This document shows, in pieces, positions 55,596 through 64,000 of a stretch of 64,000 nt of DNA; position 1 is the stretch's first letter, and the number at the start of each line of letters is the position of its first letter. Below the pieces are notes generated by a model. The model was not told where the DNA came from and did no database searches. It saw nothing but the letters and a program-made list of their open reading frames with translations. This DNA comes from Ambrosia x helenae (lineage: Eukaryota; Streptophyta; Magnoliopsida; Asterales; Asteraceae). A program made the position numbers and the translations under genes. The stretch covers positions 9,447,618 through 9,511,617 of the forward strand of contig CM061231.1 of NCBI GenBank assembly GCA_030844895.1, in the 5' to 3' direction.

Positions 55596-58500
55596 ATGGA
55601 TCTTCAAGTAAAAAGCCCTCATAATAATCTACCATACCTGGTTAAAACAGATGATAACCGAAAATTTCACTCAATAATCGATATTCTCTCCAATTCGAAA
55701 TACCTACCCATTCTCACCGATGATGCTCCAATATATGTTGACACTTTAAAAGAATACAGGGTGAGGGCAAAATTTATAGTTAAAGATAAAAAGATTTTTT
55801 TGAAAATTGGAGAAACAGATGTTCAGATTACCGCACAATCCATCTCCACTACATTCTCACTAAACGAATTGGAAGGTAAAGTTTCTTTTTTGAAAGATGA
55901 ACTCAATGTAGAGTTCACTAAAAGAGGGTATGTAGGTCGAGCGACTGGGGAAACAATATTGAAACCAGATTTTCCCCCAGAAATGAAGTTTTTCTTCCAT
56001 ACCCTTCTTATTTGTCTCTCTGCAAAGACAACTTCTTATAATGAAATACCTTTGAACATACAGTATCTTGGACATACAATTTTAACAAACAATGATTACA
56101 ATTTATCCGAGGCTGTATTCTCAGATCTAGTTCGCAATTTGAAAGTGATAAACTCTACTAAAAGTAAGTCATTCCTACTATATCCAAGACTGATAAGCTT
56201 CTACTTGCAAAACATTTTGACTAAAGACAAATTTTAAAAGGTGTACCTTTTACAATTAAAAGCTTGTCAGATAAAACTTTCACAAAAATGTTGCAAATTA
56301 AAAGCAAAGAAAATGTAGTTTCAACGTCTGTCATTGCAACATCTGTACCTGAAACCACTACTACTACTTCTGTCCAACGTACTACAACAACTGCTGTAGA
56401 AACCACACTAGGTAGGTCGACAATTAAACCTAAACCCAAACAGGCCCAAAAAAACCAAAAATTGTTGCAACAATACCCGAACCTTCTCATTCATACCCTA
56501 CTTCTAGCATTACAACACCTCTTGAACCCTTGTTTCAACTTGTTTCTCAAACTCAGCCAGATACCATTTCCTCTCCATTTTCTATAACTGGGAATGTACA
56601 ATCAAAACAAACTGACACTGAGAAGGCAACAACTGTTGACACTATGTCTGTAGACTCTGCTCCAGTTGGAAGTCCCCAGAACCAAGAAAAAGGAGCATTT
56701 AGCTTCTTTGACAGTGACTCAATCATGTGATTGAAACAAATACCATTACCACATCTGGTAGGAATTCTGATGATCCTATTAATTTAGGTGATGACTTAAA
56801 TATCAAGAATTGACAGAAAGAGTCAACAAACTTGAATCTTCAATGGAAGCAATGATCAAATTATACAATGGGTCACCAGATTCTATTGCCAATAAGATAT
56901 GGGAATCAGTTGTCCCAATTATCCAGACTCATAGAGAATTGGCAGACTTTAATCATAATTCTCACATGGCATTGATAAGAAACATGGTGGACGCTAGATA
57001 CAAAGATACTCAAGTTGACATCAAAGCCATCAAAAACCATCTGGCAAAGATCACTGGCTCTGCCCCAAAGACAATTTATCAGGAAGATCAATAAGATGAT
57101 GATCATGCCAGAAAGAGAGACAAAGATCAAGATAAATTAAGAAAGATGCCACCTCCAAAGGAAGCACAACCAAAAACATAAAACGCTTCTAATGTGCAAA
57201 CAGCTGATAATCCAGGATCTGCTCCAGTATAACTACTGTTGAACAGCTATCTACTGTGGCTTTAGAGAAGAGAGTTAATGAAAGTGCAAACCAAATGGCA
57301 GAGAAACTTATCTTAGAAAAGTCGAAAAGGAAAAAGGATCGAGAATCCAAAGCTTGCGCATTGATTAAAGAAAGAAAAGCTCTTCAAATGGAAGAGGAGG
57401 GTATAGGCTCCTCAAAAAAAAAGTACATACAAGACATGCACGACAAAAAACCAACATTCCCTATAAACACTGATAGCCAACCAACCACAAAATTACCACA
57501 CCAACCACCAATCCAAACAACATTTGTTGCCACTGAAAATGTGCAAACTCATGTTCCCACCACAACTACTATTATAAACTTACCAATTACTTCACAACCA
57601 CAACAAACACCCACAAAAAGACCTACACCACCAACTCCAACCATTTTGTACAAGAGAAAGAAAAATACTTTACTTGTCCAAGATGATAAAAATCACACTG
57701 ATCCTAGCCCAGCTCAATCATGTAAAGAGATTACAGCTGCCCCATCTCATCGTTTTCCAGCTTAAGAATGTGTCTTCAGCGTACCAGAAGGGCTTTCTAA
57801 ACTTATTCTTGACTTAACAACAATAAAACATGAGATAGACTCTTTCTACTCAACAGATGATCCATTGCCACTATCTTTCCCGTCCCTTGAAGGTTTTACA
57901 AAGCCTAAGAATGTTAATCAGTATTTAAAACTGAAAGATAAACAGGCTGAGATGCTTACAAAACATAAAAGTGTTGGGAAAGATGATATGACATCCGAGG
58001 CAAATCCTACATTGGCTGTGGTTAGGAGAGATCCTTGATTCATATGTAATCCAGTGCCTCTTAAATCACCAACGCGTTTTGGGGCTTAATGTTAGTGGTG
58101 AGAGGGGTCGTATGTTACAGATGGTATTAGAGCCACTCTTGTGCCGTTCTGGATAGTGGGTATAACCTCATCAGGGATGATGAGACTCTAACAGGGGGTA
58201 AATGTGACATCCCAGGCAAATCCCACATTAGCCGTGGCTAGGAGAGATCCTTGATTCATATGTAATCGAGTGCCTCTTAAATCACCAACGTGTTTTGGGG
58301 CTTAATGTTAGTGGTCAGAGGGGCCGGATGTTACAGATGACAGGGAATCTCAGATAATCTACCAGAATTTACTAAGCAAATTAAGAATATTAGAAGACTA
58401 CACACAGGATTTGTCTAAGTCAATGTCTGAGAGGCCAATTGATTCTGATATGGAAAACATTTTGAGAGAAGGAAATCTTACTGAAATAATGAAGAGCAAA

Positions 58501-58983
58501 CCTTACAATGCCATGGAAAGTCAATTTGTTGATTGGAATTCAAAGGTACTAAAGAATGAACTTAACAGAATTAAAGAGATGGCTAAAGACCCTAATCACA
58601 AAGCAACTCCACCTAACTGGAAGAAGTGAAAACAAACTGACCCTACAAGAGCTTTAAAGTTAAAAAGAATAAGACAAGACTTGGTGGTTGCTGATTATAG
58701 AGAAATGAAATCAATTGCTAGATGGAAGGAATCATCACTGATGGAGGCTTACAAAGAGCTTGAGAAACAAAGGAAAATTGATCCAACTCTGCCGAGAAAG
58801 CCAAATTATACTGATGAAGACCAACCAGCTCGACACACCCAAAAACACAAAACTATGTTCTCAATAGATGATCTTATGACTGATAGATTCAGGGAAATGA
58901 TCGGGCAAAGTAATCAATCAGAATCAAGGTCAGATAAGGAAGAGCTTGATAACAACAATTTGCAACACAACAAAGATTATTGA
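55596..58983 (+). pseudogene. Gag-like repeated gene of Asteraceae type, degenerate
   Basis: The first 213 codons (55596-56237) are open: 'DNRKFHSIIDILSNSKYLPI', then ITAQSISTTFSLNE, 'FFFHTLLICLSAKT' and 'SFLLYPRLISFYLQ'. This layout matches a domain I know from very many retroelement-like loci in Tanacetum and relatives. After a frameshift come Thr/Pro-rich linkers (56264-56730), a helical segment ('VNKLESSMEAMIKLY', 56816), a Lys/Glu coiled-coil-like segment (57256-57420), a Pro/Thr-rich linker, and charged C-terminal pieces (58411-58983). At least four frame changes and a TRIM insertion (57987-58335) break it. The function is unknown; a capsid-like or DNA-element role is only a guess. Confidence 0.6.
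57987..58335 (+). mobile_element. TRIM (miniature LTR retrotransposon)
   Basis: 349 bp. Two 133 bp LTRs (57987-58119, 58203-58335) are about 90% or more alike by eye, ending ATGTTACA. The second starts TGTGACATCC; the first has TA instead of TG. Between them lie a primer-binding site TGGTATTAGAGCC (58122-58134) and a purine tract ACAGGGGGTAAA (58191-58202). Perfect 5 bp duplications GATGA (57982-57986, 58336-58340) flank it. No coding capacity, as expected for TRIMs. Confidence 0.93.
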
Positions 58984-59439
58984 AAAATAAAGTTTGTTGA
59001 AACCTTAGTAGTTGTAAACCCAAACAGATGATGAACACTGACAATTAATATAAAATCTGTTTAAATACCATCTGTTATATTTCTGATGATACTGAGTAGC
59101 ATCTGTTATATTAATAATGATATTGAATAGCATCTGTTATACCTACGATGATATTAAATAGCAGCTGTCATATTTGATAGTTATGAATTATGGTACAACA
59201 GACGTTGGATAATAGGAAATTCATACTAATAGATATTACCTAACAGATAATCTGTACTTAATACTCAATATTTTAAGAAACAATTCACAGTTGTTTAGTG
59301 ATAACTAATGCTTTCTAGATAGTATGCAAAATCAGCTTAATATTGTTTGATTCGAACCGATATACAACCGACTCTAGTTCAATAATTTAAAAAAAATAAT
59401 TATTGTCTACTAAATTGACGTTTAATAACACAACACATG
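58984..59439. repeat. Diverged tandem repeat after the gag-like gene
   Basis: Units of about 30-33 bp of the form 'GATGATACTGAGTAGCATCT' then GTTATAT recur three to four times from 59050 to 59180. AACAGATG/CATCTGTT words continue to 59250. Confidence 0.7.
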
Positions 59440-60924
59440 TTACTCAAAAAGCTGATAACTTTTGGGCTTAGATTGCTTCTTCCGCGGTCCTTTGCGTGTA
59501 GAGGATAGCTCACCAACATTTAGTATATCAAAATCTTCAAATCTTCTTTTTCCATTGGGAGTAATAGTAGAATCCAGTACAGCATCGACAGCAGAAGAAT
59601 CAGCCGTAACAAACACAACATCCTTCAAACAATTCACAAAACAAATAATGAACTGTTAAATAAAAACACAAACTCTACACACATCTTAATCAACTTGCAC
59701 AAAAACATACTCACCTTTAACATCAGTTGACTACCCCCTGCTCAGATTCTGATTGGTTAACAAATTTGAATTCGCAATTTGCTTGACTGACCTAAAGAGT
59801 GCTCATACAAAACAAAAATACAAAACTTAACTGTTGAGGCAGTTTGAAAGTCAACAGGTACTAAACAATTCCTACAAATGAAATTTAAGTTAATACCTCA
59901 TCCACATTATAATATCCATTACTATTAACCACAATCAACTCAGAAATTGTGACTGGATCATCACATATTTTCATGACCGTGTAAACATGGGAGTCGTTTG
60001 TAAGATTGTATTCGGAAACATCAATTTTAAAAACCAGCATCTTATCAACCAACTGAAACAATTCTTGAGGCAAACTTTCACTATCACCCAGCTTCAACTG
60101 CCTTTCTCTTATACGACTTGCAGATGATCCGACAATTCTCATAACATCTTTGTCAAACATCATAAAGGAGACACTACCAGTCTCATCTTGAACCCTGACA
60201 TGCACCTTGAACCTAAAGTAGATAGACGAAAAAGTTATCTGAAAACATATATACTAATCATTGAAAAGAATCATGTTATATAAAAAACAAATTGTACATA
60301 ATTAGATCTAATTACACTGTAGTGGCGGATGTACACAAACAGTCACACTTGGAACAAAAGAAAGCAGAAGCAGGCAATTTCAGAGTTTCTCCAGTAACGT
60401 TTTCATGAAACTGTAAGAATTCTGATTTAGTAACCACATTCCCCAAACATCTGCAACACGCATCATAAAACCAACCATAGCTTTCTTGGACAATTTTTAT
60501 TGTCGCAACAACAACACAAGACATTGGCTGAAAAAAAAAACCTATATTACTTAAGAAAAAAATGTGTAATAAGGCGAACAAATATTAATGATAATAAAAA
60601 AAATATTAAAACCCTATCAATCTCGGTAAGCTCGTCAATACGTTTTTTTCAGAACTAACAATGAATTCCTGAAGCAATGGGTAAACAGAGTGGTCGGAAA
60701 GTAGTGTTTGAGAAGTAGAAGCAGCTTCTTGTCCTTGCTTCAATATAAGACTAAAAAATGGATCAAATTAATAAAAGAAACAAAAAAATTCAAATATAAA
60801 TATAAATATAAATCCATAAAAAATTGACAGTGTACACTCCTTGACCTCATTTATTTCTACATTGAGAAACACCCGAGTTCCAAAGTTGTCACTTTCAACT
60901 ATAAATTGATCTAAACAAAACAAC

Positions 60925-60931
<7 letters not shown>

Positions 60932-60965
<34 letters not shown>
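60932..60965. repeat. (TA)n microsatellite in an RPA-like intron
   Basis: A 34 bp uninterrupted AT run between two exon-like blocks of the RPA1-like pseudogene. Confidence 0.95.
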
Positions 60966-60967
<2 letters not shown>

Positions 60968-61722
60968 AACTCCAATGAACTGACAAAGTATTAATAACAG
61001 CAATATTAATAATAGGAGTATAAAAGAAATTACCTTTCGACTCCTTAACCTTGTCATGCTGTATAACAACCATTATATGGTCATTAGCAGTGTTTTGAGA
61101 AATAAATTTGTTAAACTGTTTTGCATAACCATTCCACATAGTACATCGTAAAATTGTACCACTACATAAAAACAATATACAAACATAGGTAAATACATAT
61201 ACAAAAATATAGAAACTCAATAATGATTTGGTTGATTTATTAGATCACTAAATGACATACACAAAAAAATGAAAGTAACAACAATACTTTACAAACAAAA
61301 ATCAGGGAAACGCTTACTCCAAGTCTTGAATATCAAAATTCATCGTTTTAGTTTCTTTTGGAGGTCGTCCAAACACATCCAAACCTCCTCACCAAATGAC
61401 ACTACCAGCAACATCTATTAAATGTGCATATAATTCAAAATAGTTCATTCGCTTCGCCTTTAAGAATATCTTTAAAAGGCATGAAATTAAATCCATACTC
61501 AACACCTTGCCAACCAACAATACGGTTAACAGTGGTACAATGATAAAAGTTGATCTTATAATCATGTGCTACAACTTTGTATGGGTCCTTGTTTTCACCG
61601 AACCTAAACTTAGATAGAATAACGACATCATTTTCTTCAAGTTGATGGTCAAAAACGTGCATCAAAGGACTCTTTATGAAGGCCTGAATCTTATCACCCT
61701 TAAAATAAAGATAAAGAAAATA

Positions 61723-62052
61723 TAAAGATCAACGACAACAACTTAAATAACATAAAGTAAACGAAAAACATGACACAAAGAATATTTATATTTATATCAT
61801 CAATAACAACATAAAATAACCTTAGAGAAAAATTACATTACCTACTCATAAATCAATATCATTTCCATCTTAAAACTTTCTTTCCCCTAAAGATCAACGA
61901 CAACAACTTAAATAGCATAAAGTAAATGAAAAACATGACACAAAGAATATTTATATTTATATCATCAATAACAACATAAAATAATATTAGAGAATAATTA
62001 CATTACCTGCTCATCAATCAATATCATTTCAATCTTCAAACTTTCTTTCCAA
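61723..62052 (-). repeat. 165 bp tandem duplication covering an exon end
   Basis: 61723-61887 and 61888-62052 are near-identical from TAAAGATCAACGACAACAAC onward. The unit includes the end of the first RPA-like exon and its donor site, so a partial exon is duplicated downstream of the real one. Confidence 0.88.
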
Positions 62053-62160
62053 TTTCGTATGATACGAACCTTCAGAAACCAGATATCTTTGGATGGGTTC
62101 AGATCACAAACAAAACTATAAATTTTGTTATCAACTTCCTTTGAGATTATTTTAACAAAG

Positions 62161-62576
62161 AATTTGAAAGGTGATTTTATGAATTAATTTTTGAAAGAAA
62201 ATGGTTGCGTATAAGGAAAGCATCTGCGGTAATGATTATATACCTGCAAAAATCACACTCTCCTATGTTAATTCAAAATTTTCCTCTTTAAACTTCAAAG
62301 TTAAGGGCTGAATAAGTACTAAACAGATGTTCATAACAACTGCTTATAGCAAACAGATGCTTAAAAGAGGTCAATTATTGGTCTGAACAGCTGTTCGTAA
62401 ATCGAGGCTAGCAAACAGATGCTTTTAACCTTAATAGTGGTAAATTCAAGTGGTCCACATATTTTTCTGAATATTTTAAGCTGGTTAATGACATTATTTT
62501 CCGCATCACACGAACATTGTTGGCCTATCTCTCCGCTTGACAACTCAGCTTTCTTATGTCACTCACGAATCTCCTA
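62161..62576. other. Upstream region of the RPA-like pseudogene
   Basis: No gene seen. AAACAGATG words recur (62322, 62351, 62412). It ends at the Helitron insertion point, A62576. Confidence 0.4.
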
Positions 62577-62908
62577 TCTATACTATATTATAAAGCATAT
62601 ATGAAGGGCAAAGTTGTCTTTTACCAAAATCTCTTAAATTTAAAAGATTTACAAGTTTATTAGGATAATGTACATCTTTTAAAGCCTCTACGAATTTGAA
62701 TACTCAAAAATTAATTCCCACTCTATTTTGAACCATGTAAGAATTTGAATAACCTTTGTTTTAATTCCCGCTCATCTCTTTCATACTGATTTCAAATTTC
62801 AAAAGTCCTTCAATTTTCATTCCCGAGACACACACACCACATCCCAATTTAGTTTTCTTCCGCAAACACACATCACATCTGAACCTTTTCGTTTAAAGAC
62901 AGTAAGAT

Positions 62909-63784
62909 GCTGTTTGTTTTTTCTGCAGGAAAAGGTCTGCAGTCCGCGGACCACATCTGCAGACATCTGCAAGAGAAGAGGTGGACCAAAGGTCTGCAGT
63001 CTGCAAGAAGAAGACTGTTTGTTTGTTAACGTCTGCAGGCTGCTGAAATAAACTTAAATTTAAATAAACTGAGTTTTTACAGCAGTCTGGTGGTAGACGG
63101 TGGTGGTGGGTGGACCGTGGTGGTGGGTGGTGGTGGTGGGTGGTGGGTGGTGGGTGGACGGTGGTAGGTGGTGGTGGTGGACCGTGGTGGTGGGTGGTGG
63201 TGGACGGTGGACGGTGGTAGGTGGTGGTAGTGGTGGTGGGTGGACGGTGGTAGGTGGTGGTGGTGGACCGTGGTGGTGGTGGTGGGTGGGTGGTGGTAGT
63301 GGTGGTGGACGGTGGTGCTGGACCGTGGTGGGTGGTGGTGGACGGTGGTGGTGGTGGTGGTAGTGGTGGTGGACGGTGGTGGGTGGTAGGTGGTAGGTGG
63401 TGGTGGACCGCGGTGGTGGGTGGTGGTGGGTGGTGGTAGTGGTGGTGGTGGTGGATGGTGGTGGACCGTGGTGGTGATGGACGGTGGTGGTGGTGAACGG
63501 TGGTGGTGGACGATGCTAAGTGGTGGTGGTGGGTGGGTGACGGTGGTGGTGGTGGTGGTGGTAATGGGTGGTGGTGGTGGTGGGTGAGGAGAAGAGAAGG
63601 GGAGAAGACCTTTGAAGACCTTAGAAGACTTTGGTCCAAGTCTGCACCAAGAAGAGGTCAGGAAGAGCTTTTGGAGTGAAATGTCTCCGAAAAACAAACA
63701 GTCTGCCCGCCCCAAACATCTGCCCGAGTCTGCGCGGCGCACTCAAAAAAGGTCAGAAGTGCTTCTGGGAGAAAAACAAACACC
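62909..63784. mobile_element. Foldback-like element with GGT-rich core
   Basis: The left end GCTGTTTGTTTTTTCT mirrors the right AGAAAAACAAACACC. Subterminal inverted matches recur (GACTGTTTGTTTGTT at 63012, AAAACAAACAGTC near 63692), with repeated GTCTGCAG words. No clear target duplication is seen, so ends are approximate. Confidence 0.55.
63086..63588 (+). repeat. GGT-rich minisatellite
   Basis: About 500 bp of GGTGGTGGGTGGACGGTGG-type repeats with period-3 and higher-order structure. All six frames give poly-Gly/Trp/Val or poly-Pro/His readings, which explains the apparent long frames here. Confidence 0.95.
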
Positions 63785-64000
63785 ACCTAACCGTCCGAGC
63801 AAGACTAGCTCCCAACATTAATCACTGGCTACAAAAATTTAACCGTCACCAATCGACTTCGAAATCTGCTTTTTCACATACTGTACACAACAAACTGACA
63901 AAACGAGAGCGCATGGAGATGGGGTGGTCCTCTAGATCACCAGTGACGGTAAATGACGGATTTCATGCTCAATGACTGCGGAGACCAGTTTTGAAGTTAA
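63785..64000. other. Right edge of the window
   Basis: About 215 bp inside the presumed Helitron. Short open frames only; no recognisable protein or repeat. Confidence 0.4.

Larger units (their letters stand above)
59440..62160 (-). pseudogene. Replication protein A 70 kDa (RPA1)-like gene, disrupted
   Basis: Exon-like blocks on the minus strand: about 62160-62007 ('NPSKDIWFLKVRIIRNWKES', no ATG seen), 61698-61318, 61161-61034, 60898 to about 60835, a piece near 60760-60605 ('RIDELTEIDR'), 60527-60316, 60212-59897, about 59785-59715, and about 59622-59440. They give OB folds DBD-A, -B and -C in the RPA1 order. The DBD-C zinc ribbon has CCRC and CSKCDC cysteines. The last OB fold reads 'VRVQDETGSVSFMMFDKDVM'. 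Borders are mostly good GT/AG. A frameshift after GEANELF, a TGA (61318-61698 exon) and a TAG near 59730 break it. RPA1-like proteins bind single-stranded DNA; such genes also occur within Helitrons, which fits the mobile context. Confidence 0.75.
62577..64000 (+). mobile_element. Helitron 5' end, element continues past the window
   Basis: A|TCTATACTATATTATAAAGC is a typical plant Helitron start. Leader-like AT-rich DNA with AAAATCTCTTAAATTTAAAA follows. The 3' hairpin and CTRR lie beyond the window, so length and content are unknown. Confidence 0.7.

Noticed and set aside
60768..61220. A single 150-codon gene on the minus strand
   Set aside because: It reads two RPA-like exons plus the intron with its TA repeat; splice sites and family order support separate exons.
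62893..63742. Proline/histidine-rich frames of more than 200 codons on the minus strand
   Set aside because: They read the complement of the GGT minisatellite; no domain, start context or codon bias supports a gene.
1..64000. CRISPR arrays, bacterial operons, tRNA or rRNA genes
   Set aside because: The repeats lack regular spacers, the genes are spliced, and I found no tRNA or rRNA sequence; the DNA is plant nuclear.

Overview
The window is plant nuclear DNA, very probably from a member of the daisy family (Asteraceae). It is AT-rich, has spliced genes and is dominated by plant transposon families (Ty1/copia, Ty3/gypsy chromovirus, LINE-type, Helitron, MULE, Tourist, hAT, CACTA, TRIM). The Asteraceae call is an inference. 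It rests mainly on a gag-like coding family (55.6-59.0 kb) that I know as highly repeated in Tanacetum-type genomes. Two runs of exactly 100 N (22522-22621, 44903-45002) are scaffold gaps of unstated size.

Layout. 1-1368: 5' end of a minus-strand copia element. 2278-8630: the only gene that reads intact, a five-exon GDSL esterase/lipase whose introns hold a microsatellite, a collapsed copia remnant and tandem repeats. 9.2-9.7 kb: a copia-type LTR. 10946-16184: a complete Reina-like chromovirus with TGCTT target duplications, apparently lying in a locus that also holds a ribosomal protein L7a (eL8) remnant (17.0-17.3 kb). 17.4-22.1 kb: a Helitron start, a LINE-like RT pseudogene and a copia element capped by an inverted LTR. 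23027-28479: a 5.45 kb minus-strand Helitron carrying exon pieces of unrelated host genes (eL41, an importin-7/SAD2-like protein, others).

28.6-44.9 kb: a run of terminal-inverted-repeat elements, each delimited by (TA)n tracts. Several are 1.4-2.3 kb and carry gene-like cargo. Between them lies a 3.5 kb mosaic of foldback hairpins and palindromes (32.7-36.2 kb). 45.0-46.6 kb: tandem remnants of a Myb/SANT gene of the PIF/Harbinger ORF1 type. 47.9-52.1 kb: nested MULE and Tourist insertions with readable target-site duplications, including a Tourist element inserted into its own family.

53.2-62.2 kb holds three broken coding units: an F-box gene interrupted by a hAT-like MITE, the gag-like gene interrupted by a 349 bp TRIM, and an RPA70-like single-strand DNA-binding protein gene with stops and a partial exon duplication. 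From 62577 a second Helitron begins, holding a GGT-rich minisatellite inside a foldback-like element.

The GDSL gene looks functional. Nearly everything else is mobile DNA or gene debris moved by it. The best candidates for something undescribed are the (TA)n-bounded family of cargo-carrying TIR elements, the foldback mosaic, and the multi-gene Helitron.
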